From NCBI GenBank assembly GCA_025175895.1, contig CM046008.1:23763255-23827254 (forward strand): 64,000 nt of DNA, in the 5' to 3' direction. Position 1 is the first letter of the stretch, and every line of letters begins with the position of its first letter. Under the pieces are notes generated by a model. It was not told the origin of the DNA. It searched no databases and saw only the letters and a program-made list of their open reading frames with translations. This stretch comes from Wurfbainia villosa. Lineage: Eukaryota > Streptophyta > Magnoliopsida > Zingiberales > Zingiberaceae. A program made the translations under genes and the position numbers. Below are positions 45,106 through 58,700 of this stretch, one piece after another.

Positions 45106-46970
45106 ATCTCTTCCTTTTTGATGTTTGACAAAAACACCCTTGAGTTAGGCCCCTATCTCAAATTCCCTTACCAATTATCCCAAATTGGTAATTTTAACAT
45201 TCTCCCCCTGTTTGACATACATAAAAAGGTTCTCTCCAAGGAGGTCAATGTCTCATATCCCAATGAGATCTTACAATCTCCCCCTTGGTCCAAAAACATC
45301 TAAGATGCCTTCAATCTTCCTAGTGATAAGTCCTATATCACTCAAGAGAGACAATCCTACACACTCTCCCAATTTCCAAATTGGTTATCTCAAAATCCCA
45401 TTTCTCCCCCTCATGAGGAAAAATAACATCCATCATCCCATGATGGATATATCCCCCTAAAGGCTTGCTCCCCCTTGACCATTGCACCAACAATGTCCTT
45501 GGGAAGTCCCTACGCCAATAGGAACTCTAAACCATAAAAAATAAGATCTAAAGTTCAACATTGAACTTTCCCACACCTTAAATTTGATACATCACCTAAC
45601 AACTCTCCTAATCCATATACAATGGATTTTCATCCTTTCCAATACTTTCCAAAGTATATCCTAAGGTTAAGAGTAGTTAGGGAACCCTAACATAGCTGAA
45701 ATTGGGCTAAACATACCTTGTTTATCCGAAATCAGCCTGACAGTCGACTTTATCAGGCAACAGTCGACTGCCGTGCTCATCAGTCGACTGCCAACAAGGG
45801 CAGTCGACTGATAACTGAAATTTTCGAATTTCAGTTATTAAAATCGAATTTCAAAAATTCATAAATAATTATATGTAATTCAAAAAATCATGAAACTTCA
45901 TATGTATAATACTTATGAAAAATACAATGAGTGAAAAATATTTGAAAAATATTTTACTCATAAAATAGAGAAATTGACACAAAGTTCAAAAATGAAGAAA
46001 AACTTCAATGTTTGAGCTCACTTTGTATCAACTTCATCAATGATGATTGCTATCAAAAGATAGACTTCACCAAGGTTTTCTAAAATGTTTTAAAAATATT
46101 TTTGAAAACCTATATTGGATCATGTTCTTTGGGCTTAATGTGCATGGCTTGAACATAAGCTTTTCCAATGATCCATCAATTGATTTTAGATGAGTTTGAG
46201 TTCATCTAGATGCAAAAACTATGCACCTTGAACTTAACTCATATCCTATCATCTCACATGTATCTAAGGTGTATAAAACACACACAAGTCAATGTGATGT
46301 GAGATGTGAATTTTGTTCATCCTAATCTAGGGTTTCATGCATTTTCTAAGACAACCCTACTTGATTCTCTTATACTTGGGACTTCAAGTCATGCCATAGT
46401 CCTTAAATCAATTTTAATCAAATTAAATTCATGAATGATCATGGCATAAATGATAACATAAATAAACACATGCTCATAATCATGATGTCATGGCATAAGA
46501 TGAATTCTATGCATACATGCCATTTAAACTTAATCCTAAACATGATCATGACATATTAAATGATTAAAAGTAGATATGAGGTAATGACATATTATATGAC
46601 AAACAAAGCATGACAAATAAAATGTATAGGTATATAATACCTAAATTTTAGCGTTAGTTGCCATTTGATATTATTTTGTATATTTTTCCATATTATTATT
46701 TATTTCCCAAAGTGTGTTAAAAATCCAAAATGACACACTAAAACCTCTAAACCTAAATTGTGCCAATTTGATTGACTTTTCATAATTCCAAAAATATATT
46801 GGCACATCCTAAAATCTTTTAGGATATAAGATCAAACTTATTTACAAGGTATCCATAACCTTGAAAATAACCTAAAGTGCCACCTTTACTATGGTTAGGT
46901 TAACTACCCATCCATTCAAAGTTGGCACACATAACCCCATCTAGTGTGAATCGATCACGCTCCTAGGAAC
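45106..46970 (-). other. Non-coding internal region of element B
   Basis: Collinear with 38417-40403 of element A at a visibly lower identity. Contains four CAGTCGACTG-type palindromes at 45735-45810. No coding frame. Confidence 0.6.
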
Positions 46971-47723
46971 TCAATACCTATTGGAGCTCCTTAGATTTAC
47001 TAGGTATTCCTTAGGGATGACCTCCCTAGATACCCTCCTAATGACCCTTCTAGGCTTGTTAGCCTTGGTCATTGTGGTCTTGCCTAGGTTAACTCTAGGG
47101 GTGACCCCCCTTGTAACCTTCTTAGTGGCTTCCCTAAGTTTCTTCGAAACCCTGTCACTAGGCACATACCTTGGTTACCCTTAGGGATGATTCCCCTAGT
47201 AACCTTGGTTTTTCTAGACCTAGGTTGTGTTCCATAATCGAATGGAATATTGTGATAGGTATTTTTGGGCTTAATCATACCCTTGAATGGTTCTTGATTT
47301 CTAGGTCTTTGATTTTGACTTTTAGACCCTAGCCTTTGACTATTTGACCATTGCATTTGATTTTGTATATTTTTAAGGGTCTTCTCAAGTTTTTAAAGCC
47401 TTGACCTCAAGGCTTGATTTTCCAACTCTAATTGCCCAAATTTTTGATTTTTGATTTGGTCTTTGGGCATTACCATTTCCTTTAGGCATATGCCTACCCT
47501 TCTTAGGGTTAATGCCTAAATGGTTTTCTATTGTCCTAATGCTTTCCTTAGGAAGAGTTTTTCTAGGGACATTAGTCCCAAATTTCTCCTTAGTTCTAAA
47601 GTCGACACTCTTAGCTCCTAAATAATAAAATCTATTATTCCTAACATGCTTTTCATTAGTGATAGCAAGAGAATTAAAAACATGCTTTTGACTTTTAAAC
47701 TTAGAAGGTGAATTATTGAAATA
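46971..47723 (-). pseudogene. Gag relic of element B
   Basis: Minus-strand frames 46971-47165 and 47084-47356 repeat the basic C-terminus of the element A Gag (KKVTRGVTPRVNLGKTTMTK, YGTQPRSRKTKVTRG). Further right, fragments correspond to the coiled-coil and central parts. Frameshifts and stops abound. Cut at 47723 by the LTR of element C, so the N-terminus and zinc knuckles are absent here. Confidence 0.8.
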
Positions 47724-48804
47724 TGTTGGAACGTCGGTGGCCGGCTAGAGGGGGGGGGGGTGAATAGCCCTCTTTTGTCGTACGGTGGAATTCGTTCGTC
47801 GATTGCCTACAAATATGATTAGCGCAAGTGAAAATATAAAAGACAATACAAAGACAATGCTAACAAATCGATATAACATGGTTCATGACCTTACTGCTAA
47901 TCCACGGACCAATTCGTTCCAGCTGAATCATGCCTAAACCTTCCACTAATCTCTCCTTTGCACAAAGCTAGGTGGAGGTAACCTTTTCTTACAAGATCTC
48001 TCTTCTTACAATAAGATTGGAATAAAAGCAAGTAAGAAGAGTGGAAATCGTTTGGGCACTTGTGAAGATGTTTAAAGTAGAAGCATTAGGCTCCCCAAGT
48101 GTCCAAAGGCCCCATTTTATAGAGAAGAACTCATTCTTCCCGTTGGGCACCTGACAGTCGACTGATCTTACTATCAGTTGACTGCTCCTGTAGCCGTTGC
48201 CCAATAACGACTTCTTCCACGTTGGATTTCATCCAACGGCTCCCACATCAGCCGACTGATCATCCCATCAGTCAACTGATGGAGCTAATAGTCGAGTGCC
48301 AGAAGCGAGCACTTGACTGATCAATACGTCGCGTGCGAAACCTGCGATCATTCATTCGCCATCGTGATCGTGATGGTTCAGCGATCATTGCCAACCCTTG
48401 GCAGTCGACTGCTAGGACACAAACCTGACTCGAACACTAGTCGAGTCACAGTCGACTTGGAGCAGTCGATTGCCATGTCATGGAAATCGACTGATGTCGA
48501 AAAATCCCATCCGAGACTTAGCCAAATGGCTAAGTTTCACCTACGATCTACCCCATCCTGGGTTACAATCGCTCACTCTCATTCCCTTGGAGTCCCTCGC
48601 TTTCGAAGTTGTCTTTGTCCGGCCACGTCCCTCGAATGCGCCAAGCGCACGGCTTCATAGCGCCATCCTTCGCGTCTCGCCCTGAAGTCTACTTCCTCCG
48701 GATTCACTCCAATGCTCCTCGTCCGACGGTCCCTCGGATGCACCAAGCACACGACTTTCGTAATGCATCTTTCACCGACTCAAGGACCGAGTCATGAGAG
48801 GTGA
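47724..48804 (-). repeat. LTR of element C, left piece
   Basis: Starts TGTTGGAACGTCGGTGG with a run of G before TGAATAG. Region 48150-48490 is dense in CAGTCGACTG and one-base variants. No CCAAG hairpin array is present in this LTR. Confidence 0.85.
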
Positions 48805-51680
48805 TGTAACGCCCGTAAAATTTCTAGCAATTTTACAAGAATTTTTGGTTGATTATGATGGGCCTTATGTGGGCTCTTTCAAAAATAAAAGAAAATGAGC
48901 CAAAAAGGATGCAAAGCCTTAGGAATTGAACCCCAAACCTCTATAGATAGCCAAGCCTATAGATGCATCCGATAACCAGAAGCCCAACAGGGTTGTACTA
49001 TTAGAGGAATATGGGAAATTATAGTTAGGGTTAAGGGAGACTAAGGGACTCTTCAAGTGAATAAATAGGGGGAATGAGGAGACATGAGTGATCAAATTAC
49101 TTTTCTCTCCTCTCATCTTCTTCCTCACCGAACCCTAAAGCTCCCCCCTTTTCATCCTTTGTCCAAAACTCATCCAAGCAAGAAGAAGGCTAGGTTTGGC
49201 TTCCCTTAGGTCATCTTCCAACTAAAAGCAAAGCGAAGGATGTAAGTATCCCCTCACCTGCATACAAGTAGCTTTTCGATTGAAGTTGTTATGTCAAACT
49301 CTCCATGAACCATTCGGCCAAGTCCTTTACTTGAGTTTTCAATGAAGTTCTATGCCATACCTTGTATGTATATGATGATGTTAGGATGCTAGATGGATTA
49401 GGTTAAGAGTTTAACCCTAAAAGCCCCAAGGAACCATTCGGCCAAGTCCTTTACTTGAGTTTTCAATGAAGTTCTATGCCATACCTTGTATGTATATGAT
49501 GATGTTAGGATGCTAGATGGATTAGGTTAAGAGTTTAACCCTAAAAGCCCCAAGGAACCATTCGGCCAAGTCCTTTACTTGAGTTTTCAATGAAGTTCTA
49601 TGCCATACCTTGTATGTATATGATGATGTTAGGATGCTAGATGGATTAGGTTAAGAGTTTAACCCTAAAAGCCCCAAGGAACCATTCGGCCAAGTCCTTT
49701 ACTTGAGTTTTCAATGTTCTACGCCATACCTTGTATGTATATGATAACTTGTGATGTTAAATGATGCTAGATGAAGATAACATGCTCTAGGTTAGGTTAA
49801 CATGTGTTTTATGCTTTATGTGAGTTCATGATAACTTGTGATGTTAAATGATGCTAGATGAAGATAACATGCTCTAGGTTAGGGTTGAAATGAGTCCATG
49901 CCATGTTTGATGTTAGAAGAAGATAAAATGTCCCATGCCATGCTTTATACGTTAAAGAATTAACATGTGTTTTAGTTAGACTATACATATACATAAGTTG
50001 TTTGGTGTTTAAAATTTTGATAGAGCTCCATGCAGTTTAGGTCACCCCATGTATACTTGCTCATGATGCTTATGCCTTATGCCATGCCCTATATGTGTGT
50101 GATATTTATGATATGTTTATGAAGTGAAAGATGATATGTTTATGAAACGAAATATGATATGTGTTTATGAAATGAAATATGATATGGTTATGAAATGAAA
50201 TATGATATGTTTAAGAAGTGAAATATGATATGTTTATGAAATGGAATATGATGTGTTTATGAAATGAAATATGATATGGTTATGAAATGAAATATGATAT
50301 GTTTATGAAGTGAATATGATCTATTTATTAAATACAATATGATATGTTTATGAGATGAAATTTGATATGTTTATGAAATGAAATATGATATGTTATGATA
50401 AGAAGCATGTATGTATTTTACCTTCTGCATGGCTTGTACCAGGACCCTAACAAGGTCCAAAGGGATGGGCTCCTAAGTTGCCCTAGACCGATGGACTAAG
50501 ATCGAGCCTAGGATGGGCTTCTATGTTATGATTGCCCCTAGGTCGACGGACTAAGATCGGGCCTAGTACGGGATGGGCTCCCAGATGCCCTAGGCCGACG
50601 GACTAAGATCGGGCCTAGGAGGGGCTTCTATATTATGACGATGGCCCCTAGGTCGACGGACTAAGATCGGGTCTAGTAACCTAGTAGGGTCGAGACTTGC
50701 TACCTCGGGTCTATATAGGGATGCGCGCTATGATGATGATGATGTGGTACAATGCTGGGCCCAATATGTTGAGAGTTATGTTCAAATACCTATGATATAT
50801 GTTTTCGAAGAGCATCCTGCATATACCTTTATGTTATGATTGCTTATGTTATATATGTTACATGTTATGTTTGCTTATGTCATATATGTACATGATATGT
50901 TGCTTATGTTATATGTGTTGCATGTTATGTTTGCTTATGTTACATATGCTACATGTTATGTCTGCTTATGTTATATATGTTACATGTTATGTTTGCTTAT
51001 GTCACATATGTTACATGATATGGTTGCTTATGATATATATGTTACATGGTATGTTTGCTTATGTCATATATGTACATGATATGTTGCTTATGTTATATGT
51101 GTTGCATGTTATGTTTGCTTATGTCATATATGTACATGATATGTTGCTTATGTTATATGTGTTGCATGTTATGTTTGCTTATGTTACATATGCTACATGT
51201 TATGTTTGCTTATGTCATATATGTTACATGTTATGTTTGCTTATATGTTATGAATGTTTACATGCTATGCTTAATGTCGATGTATGTGTTTTTGTGAGTA
51301 GGACAGGATCTTGCTAAGCCTATGTGCTTATAGTTTATGTTCCCTTGTACTGCAGATAAAGGTAAAGGGTGGATAAACTAAAGGGAGCAGCAGGAGGGGC
51401 AAGGTGTGTGTGGCAGTGGCATGGTGGAAGAGATCTGTTACGTCCCTTATGCATGTTTTCCTTAAGATGGTTTGTTTATGGACTTGAATTAAGCACTAAG
51501 TACTTATGAAATAACGATGCATGCTCTATGTTAAGAAGAAGTACCTATGAAATGACGATGCATGTTTATGTTTAAAAGAAAAAAAAATGTCTAAAGTCTT
51601 CCCATGTAAGTAGTACGATGTATGTATGTACGATCGCGTCGCGCCGCCCTTCCGGACCCTTGGAAGGGGCGGGCGTGACA
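48805..51680 (+). repeat. 5' LTR of element D
   Basis: 2876 bp. Contains four starts of a 124-bp tandem repeat (49310, 49434, 49558, 49682), an array of about 22-bp ATGAAATGAAATATGATATG units (50100-50400), four GACGGACTAAGATCGGGCCT blocks (50480-50680) and a TTGCTTATGTTATATGTGTT-type array (50815-51260). The 172-codon frame 50799-51317 is a translation of that last array. Confidence 0.92.
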
Positions 51681-51682
51681 AG

Positions 51683-51700
51683 ATTAATTATCGAGGCAGT
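51683..51700 (+). other. Probable decayed primer binding site of element D
   Basis: ATTAATTATCGAGGCAGT follows the LTR end; it can be read as a strongly mutated TGGTATCAGAGCAGT. No better candidate is nearby. Confidence 0.4.
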
Positions 51701-51928
51701 CGCCTTTCCACTACACACACATCAAGCTCCAAATCCTGCCGCTCCAAGTAAGAATTCTATGTCTACTCTAATTTTGTTATTTTTGTTCATGTATGATATG
51801 AAATGCCTTTAGCTTAAAATATGCATGAAAATATGTATGATAACCTTATGCTAGCTTTCAGTTTAATTATGCGTAGATAAACGAACGATAAACTTATACT
51901 AGCTTTACTTTAATATATGAAGATAAAC

Positions 51929-52900
51929 ATGTCTTGAAGACGCAGTAGTAGAGATGATGAGATAGCACCCCCACATGACCTTACACACGTAGTTACTGAA
52001 CTCCAGCGTCAAGTCACAGAGCAGTAGCAAGTAATAAATGCCCTAATGAATCAGCGAGGAAACCCTACCGCCCCACCGGTAGACGGCTCGATGGTTCGAC
52101 GAAGCTTACGATCCGATGGCGGAGGTGAACCGAAAAATTTCTCTGGTACTGGTGAACCATGGGATGCCCAGGCCTGGTTCAAGATGGTAGAAAGCATCGT
52201 GGAGCTACTGGACTGACCCGAATGTGAGAAGATTAAGCGTGCATCATTCTGCCTTTCGGGAGATGCTTGGATGTGGTGGGAATGAGTTAAAGCAAAGAGA
52301 CAAGTAAATCAGATGAGATGGACAGATTTCGAGTATGAATTTTTCGAAGAATTCTTCCACATGAGGGTAACCAACAAGCATTACGACGATTTCACTGGGT
52401 TCCGACAAGGTGACCTATCAGTCAGCGAAGCCGTGAAGAGATTCAACCGATTCGCACGCCTATGCCCAGAGTTGGTCAGCACGGAAAGAGAAAGGGTCAG
52501 ACTCATGCTGAAGATGCTCCGACCAGAAATAGCTCTGAATGTGGCCGGCGGAGTTCATAGACCGTAGACCGCAGACCGCAGAGGAGCAGTTCAGTAGTGC
52601 CTTGATTACCGAGCATTACCTGAACAACATTAACCAGCAAAAGAAGGCACTAAGAGAAGGTAGGGGTCAGGCCCAGTCAGGAGGTTAGAGAAACCAGAGT
52701 ACTTGGAAAGGGAACCACACTGGCAAGAGAAAACAATGGGAGGAACCTAAAGGTGGTCCAGCAAACAAGCAGCCCAGGATCCCTCGTTGTGCTACCTACG
52801 GAAAGATACATCCTGGAGTATGCTACCAAGGCACAAATAGATGTTACAACTGTGGACGGGAAGGACATAGAGTCAGGAACTGCCCTATTCAGGTTCAGGC
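51929..52900 (+). pseudogene. Element D gag with zinc knuckle, broken
   Basis: The likely ATG is 51929, followed by a stop at the third codon. The gag core is seen at FSGTGEPWDAQAWFKMVESI (about 52140), SFCLSGDAWMWWE (52245), and in open frame 52313-52567 (WTDFEYEFFEEFFHMRVTNK, RFNRFARLCPELVSTERERV). A zinc knuckle CYNCGREGHRVRNCP at about 52833-52880 is complete. Stops occur near 51935, 52215, 52284 and 52564. It would form the particle if intact. Confidence 0.83.
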
Positions 52901-53474
52901 ACCTCCTCAGCAGTATGCCCAGCACAGGAGTACTCCTCCACAGTTACACCAGATGCAGGCTGCAATCGAAGGTACCCCGATCAGCCAAGGGAGACTGGAA
53001 GCCCCACCAGTTATGACAGATGCCAGGGTATTCTCTCTCACCCAAGAAGATGTGGCGAACGCTTCTACGGTTGTCACAGGTCAGATATTTATTTTCTGTC
53101 AGCATGCTACTGCATTATTTGATACTGGGGCAACACATTCGTTTGTTTCTACACACTTTACTGGAAAGATAGACATACCACCACAAGCTCTGGATCGCAA
53201 GTTCTTAACCACTCTGCCCTCGGGAGAAGTAATGCCCTCCACTCATCTATCATGAGCCGCACCCATCGAATCGCGCAGACAGAGAACTCTCGTGATCCGA
53301 TAGTACTCGACATGCGTGATTATGATATTATATTGGCATGGATTTCTTAAGCAATGCGGTGCTTGATCGAGTGCCGTAAAGAAAAGTGGTCTTTCAAATG
53401 AGGTGGAACCTATGTTTGAATTTATTGGAGAGCCAAGGAGAAGAGTCAATAAATTTCTATCACTCTGACGTAAG
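52900..53474 (+). pseudogene. Element D protease, broken
   Basis: Frame 52953-53255 contains VVTGQIFIFCQHATALFDTG and ATHSFVSTHF, the gypsy aspartic protease active-site block with DTG intact. The later half is frameshifted after 53250 (a WHGFL segment at about 53335 marks the usual GMDWL position). Confidence 0.8.
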
Positions 53475-54240
53475 ATGTTAGACAGTGGATGCACTGGGTT
53501 TCTGGCACATATAGTTGATACAAGTCAAGCCGAGGACCAGAAGCTAGAAGATGTCAGAGTTGTATGCAACTACCTAGAGGTATTCCCCGATGAACTACCA
53601 GGGTTAGCCCCAGATAGAGAAGTTGAATTTGAGATCGAATTGATTCATGGTACTAACCCAATCTCTAAAGCACCTTATCGTATGACGCCGGCTGAATTGA
53701 AGGAACTTCAGGGACAGCTACAGGAGTTACTTGACAAGGGACTTATTCACCCAAGTCGCTCTCCATGGGGAGCTCCAGTGCTGTTGGTGAAGAAGAAAGA
53801 TGGGTCTATGCGAATGTGCATAGACTACCGAGCGCTGAATAATGTGACGATCAAGAACTGGTACCCTTTACCGTGGATTGATGACCTGTTCGACCAACTA
53901 AATGGTGCCACCGTATTCTCTAAGATTGACCTGAGGTCTAGCTATCATCAAGTAAAAGTGAAATTAGATGATATACCAAAGACGACCTTCCGGACAAGAT
54001 ACAGACATTACGAGTTCGTAGTTATGCCCTTGAATTGGAATGCACTGCCTGTTCATGGATTTGATGAATCGGGTATTCTCGGCATTCCTCGACAAGTTTA
54101 TGATCGTCTTCATCGATGACATACTGATATATTCGAGAACCCCAGAAGAGCACGCAGAACACCTGAATGTGGTATTACAGATTCTTCGGGAAAAGCAGCT
54201 ATTTGCAAAGTTCTCCAAATGCAAGTTCTGGCTCTAACAA
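53475..54240 (+). pseudogene. Element D reverse transcriptase, frameshifted
   Basis: 53475-54119: VFPDELPGLAPDREVEFEIE, SRSPWGAPVLLVKKKDGSMR, MCIDYRALNNVTIKNWYPLP, TVFSKIDLRSSYHQVKVKLD, FVVMPL. A shift near 54025 moves the palm into 54040-54237, which reads FMIVFIDDILIYSRTPEEHA with the FIDD active site intact. A stop at 54235 precedes the thumb (FLGHVISKHGVMVEP). Confidence 0.87.
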
Positions 54241-54249
54241 GTATCATTT

Positions 54250-54890
54250 TTGGGTCATGTTATATCCAAGCACGGAGTGATGGTAGAACCAATAAAGATT
54301 GAAGCCGTGAGTAACTGGAACCGACCAAAGAATGCCAGCGAGATCAGAAGCTTTCTTTGGCTAGCAAGCTACTACAGGAAGTTTGTAGAGAACTTCTCTA
54401 GGATTGCAGCCCCTATGACAGTCCTCACCAGAAAGAACAAGAAATATGAATGGACGGACGCCTGCGAGAGGAGTTTCACAGAATTGAAAAGGAGACTGAC
54501 CAGCGCTCCAATCCTTGCTCTTCCGGACAATAACGAAGGCTTCGACATGTACAGTGACGCTTCCAAGTTGAGACTCGGAGCTGTACTCATGAAGAATGGC
54601 AAGGTCATTGCCTACGCCTCTAGGCAACTCAAGGAACATGAAAGGAATTATCCCACCCATGATTTAGAGCTAGCGGTCGTGGTCTTTGCTCTCAAAACAT
54701 GGAGGCATTATCTATATGGAGCTCAGTGTAGGATTTATACAGACCACCAGAGTCTGAAATATTTCTTCACATAGAAGGACCTGAACATGAGACAACGCAG
54801 ATGACTCGAGCTCATTAAGGATCATGACTGCGAGATCTTCTACCATCCGGGAAAAGCAAACAAGGTGGCTGATGCACTCAGCAGGAAGTC
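54250..54890 (+). pseudogene. Element D RNase H region
   Basis: Open frame 54250-54774 covers the RT connection (KNASEIRSFLWLASYYRKFV) and RNase H blocks DMYSDASKLRLGAVLMKNG, THDLELAVVVFALKTWRHYL and CRIYTDHQSLKYFFT. After a stop at 54772 and another near 54801, VADALSRKS (54868) supplies the last catalytic aspartate. All four catalytic acidic positions are visible. Confidence 0.85.
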
Positions 54891-55726
54891 ATGCGCCACC
54901 TTGATGTCTCTATCAGTGTTATCTCGGACCTTAGAAAAGGAGATTATGCGTTACGGGGTTGAAATCATTTCCGGACAGCTCTCGACCATGACGATAACAC
55001 CGACGCTGTTCGACGATATATTGGAAAAACAAGCCCGTGACCTAAGCATTCAGAGGATCAAGCAAGAGGTCCTAGAAGGAAAGGACGATGGGTTTCGTAT
55101 CTCTGATAGTGGAGCACTCTACCTCAGGGATCGCTTGTGTATTCCCGATGATCCAGAGTTACGGAAGAAGATATTTGAGTAAGCTCACGGAACTCCTTAT
55201 GCGATGCATCTTGGAACCACCAAGATGTACCAAGACCTGAAAAGAAAATTTTGGTGGTTCGGAATGAAAAGAGATGTGGCTCAGTATGTCAGTACCTGCC
55301 TGACCTGCCAGAGGGTTAAAGCAGAACATCAGAGACCTAGAGGAACACTGCAGCCAATCCAGATTCTAGAATGGAAGTGGGAAGATATTTCTATGGATTT
55401 CATCTCAGGATTGCCCAAGACGACAAACAGATATGATGCTATATGGGTAATTGTGGACCGATTGACGAAGTCTGCCCACTTCTTAGCAATCAAGATGACC
55501 TATTCGACTGAGCCACTGGCTCAATTATATGCTAAGGAAATTATCAGATGACATGGGATTCCTAAGACCATCATTTCTGACAGAGATGGTCATTTTATTT
55601 CCCATTCCTGGGAGTGTGTTCAGAAGGCACTCGACACGAAGCTATTGTTCAGTACCGCCTTCCATCCTCAGACGGACGGACAGACCGAAAGAGTAAATCA
55701 AGTACTGGAGGATATGTTACGAGCTT
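54865..55726 (+). pseudogene. Element D integrase, part before the solo LTR
   Basis: 54865-55182 and 55204-55551 carry the zinc finger (HLGTTKMYQDLKRKFWWFGM, CLTCQRVKAEHQRP) and DISMDFISGLPKTTNRYDAI. A stop at 55549 is followed by IISDRDGHFISHSW and a HPQTDGQTERVNQ block, so all three DDE residues are present. The frame is cut at 55726 in the helix after the catalytic glutamate. Confidence 0.87.
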
Positions 55727-58700
55727 TGTAACGCCCGTAAAAATTCCTAGCCATTTTACGAGAATTTTTGGCTTTACAATAATGGGCTTTAGGTGGGTTT
55801 TCCGAAAATAAAAGGAAATAGCCAAAAAAAAAAAAAAGAAAAGAAAAGAGGAGATGCAAGGCCTAGGAATTGAACCCCAAACCTCTAGAGATAGCCAAGC
55901 CCTATAGATGCACCCACTAACCAGAAGCCCAATAGGATTACATCATTAGAAGAAGAGGGGAAATTGTAGATAAGTGTGATGAGGGTAAATGAAGGGGCAT
56001 GGAAAAGAGAAGAGAAACTTCTCTTCCTCCCTTTATAAAGAAGAAGGAAGTTTCCACTTGGCCACTTCTTCTTCCCTTCTTCTTCCTCACCGAAAACCCA
56101 TCTCTCCCCCCCTCTCCATTTTCACCTTTGGCCGAACCCCATCCAAGCAAGGAGAAGCTAGTTCTTGGCTTCCATAAGGTCAACTACCCACTACAAGCAA
56201 GCGAAGGATGTAAGATTCCCTCACCTGCAGTATATTAGTTTTGTAGGATAGGTTACATGAAAGAAATATGAAGTTGTAGCCCTCTATGTTTCGGCTAACT
56301 AAGCTTATGGGCTAGGATTCATGAAAATGCTACTAGGGAAATTTTTATGGGTTGTATGCTTCAAGTAGGAATCTTTAGGTGTCAAAAGTCCAAGGATTTT
56401 AGCCCTTACATGTTTCGGCCAACCCAAGCTTTTAGGGTTAGGGTTGCATGAACTTGATTTATGTTCATAGAGTGTAGGCTTCAAGTAGGGATTTTTAGGT
56501 GCCAAAAACCCAAGCTCATGGCCATATATGTTTCGGCCAACCAAAGAATTTAGGGTTAGGGTTTGCATGAAAATGAATCTAAGGATATGATCATAGAGTG
56601 TAGGCTTCAAGTAGGAATTTTTAGGTGCCAAAAACTCAGGCTCATGGCCATATAGGTTTCAGCCAACCAAGGAATTTAGGGCTAGGATTGCATGAAAAGG
56701 CTTCTAAGGGAAGTAGGAGATGTTATATGCTTCATGTAGAAATTCTAGGTAACAAAAACCCAAGCTTGAGCTCTTACATGTTTCGGCCAACCAAGGTATT
56801 TAGGGCTAGGGTTGCATGAAAAGGCTTCTAAGGGAAGTAGGAGATGTTATATGCTTCATGTAGAAGTTTTAGGAAATATGCCTATGTGATGAACATGTTT
56901 TATGATTTAATATGCCATGAATATGCCTAGGAAATATGCCTATGTGATGAACATGTTTTATGATTTAATATGCCATGAATATGCCTATGAAATATGCTTA
57001 GGTGATGAACCTGTTTTATGATTTAATATGCCATGAATATGCCTAGGAAGTATGCCTATGTGAATGAACATGTTTTATGATTTAATATGCCATGAATATG
57101 CCTAGGAAATATGCCTATGTGATGAACATGTTTTATGATTTATACATGCCATGAATATGCCTATGAAATATGCTTATGTGAATGAACATGTTTTATGATT
57201 TAATATGCCTTTATGTTATGAGTATGCATGTATGCTGAATGAAATGTAAGATGGAATATACCCTGAATATGTAGGATTAAGAGCTCTCCTTATGATAAGA
57301 TAATGTTTTATGGAGATGCTTCCCATGAATATACTAGAAATATGCCTATGTGATGAACATGTTTTATGATTTAATAAGATGGAGATGCTTCCCTTTCAAT
57401 ATGGGTGATGAAGCTCTCCTTATGATTTAATATGCCATGAATATGCTTCCCTTTCAAGTAGGGATTAAAGCTCTCCTTATGATAAGACAAGGAATTAAGT
57501 AATTTACTTTGTAAGAGGTTAAGTATGTCATGGTGGATTTAATCAAATCCATGACATAAGAAGGCGTATGTGATGAACATGTTTGTGCTTAAGACCCCTT
57601 TATGTTATGAATGCATGCTCGCTAAAATGTCTAAGATGGAGCGCATTCAATGTAGGGATTAACAGCCCCATGCAAGATAATGATAAGATGGAGATGCTTC
57701 CCTATATGTATATGTTTTGAAAAGAAAGGACTCTTTATGAGATAAGATGGAATGCTTCCCTTTCAAGTAGGGATTAAGAGCTCTCCTTATGATAAGATAA
57801 GATGGAGATGCTTCCCTTTCAAGTAGGGATTATGAGCTCTTATGATAAGACAAGAAAAAGGAACTAAGTAATTTACTTTAAGAGGTTAATAATCAAATCC
57901 ACATGATAGATTTTATGAAGTTATGATGCTTATAGTTGAGTTAAGAATATTTGTGACTATGGACTTTATGCATGTTTAAGATTTATGATGTTACGGATAC
58001 TTATGCTATGAATGCTTATGAACTTATCCTTTATGCATGATAGATTTTATGAAGTTATGATGCTTATAGTTGAGTTAAGAATATTTGTGACTATGGACTT
58101 TATGCATGTTTAAGATTTATGATGTTACGGATACTTATGTTATGAATGCTTATGAACTTGTCCTTTATGCATGATAGATTTTATGAAGTTATGATGCTTA
58201 TAGTTGAGTTAAGAATATTTGTGATTATGTACTTTATGCATGTCTAAGATTTATAATGTTATGGATTGCTTATGTCATGAATGCTTATGTTAAATTATGC
58301 CCTGCTTAGATTTAATTATGCTTAACATGCTGATGTAAACTCTATGCCATGCTTAGGTTTTATTACGTGGGTATGTTGTTGATTAGTGTTGCTATGAAAC
58401 ACTTAGGCTATTTATGCTAGTATGCTCATGTTTCTAATTGCTTGATGAAGTTTGTGGCTTTTGTGAGTAGGCAAGAATCTTACTAAGTTATATGCTTATA
58501 GTTTATGTTGTCCATATACTGCAGATAAAGGAAACCTGAACTAGAGGAAGTAGCAGGAAGGGCCAAGTGTGTGTGATAGTGGCATGGTGGAGAAAGACCC
58601 TGTTACGATATGCTTATATTACATGCACAATGAACCACTTAAGACTTTGCTTCCGCTTATAAGACTTATGAATCCTTAGTATCATGTTGGATGATGCTTA

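Larger units (their letters stand above)
36572..47723 (-). mobile_element. Element B: gag-only LTR retrotransposon, interrupted and truncated
   Basis: Its 3' LTR is 36572-36696 plus 43790-45105 (element A inserted between, duplicating AATAC). Plus-strand ends are TGTTAGGAACG and GATTGCACCAACA, followed by the polypurine complement ATCTCTTCCTTTTTG. The internal region 45106-47723 contains a decayed gag relic at the right end. Element C inserted at 47724 removes the view of the rest. Bases left of the LTR are GTGAA. B is the oldest layer of the nest and is clearly related to A and C. Confidence 0.8.

Noticed and set aside
49310..49805. Regularly spaced direct repeats considered as a CRISPR-like array.
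   Set aside because: Units are head-to-tail 124-bp tandem repeats with no spacers, in a plant LTR.
50799..51317. 172-codon Cys/Tyr/Met-rich ORF, repeated almost unchanged at 61634-62152.
   Set aside because: It is the TTGCTTATGTTATATG tandem array of the LTR read in frame; the conservation is that of the two LTRs.
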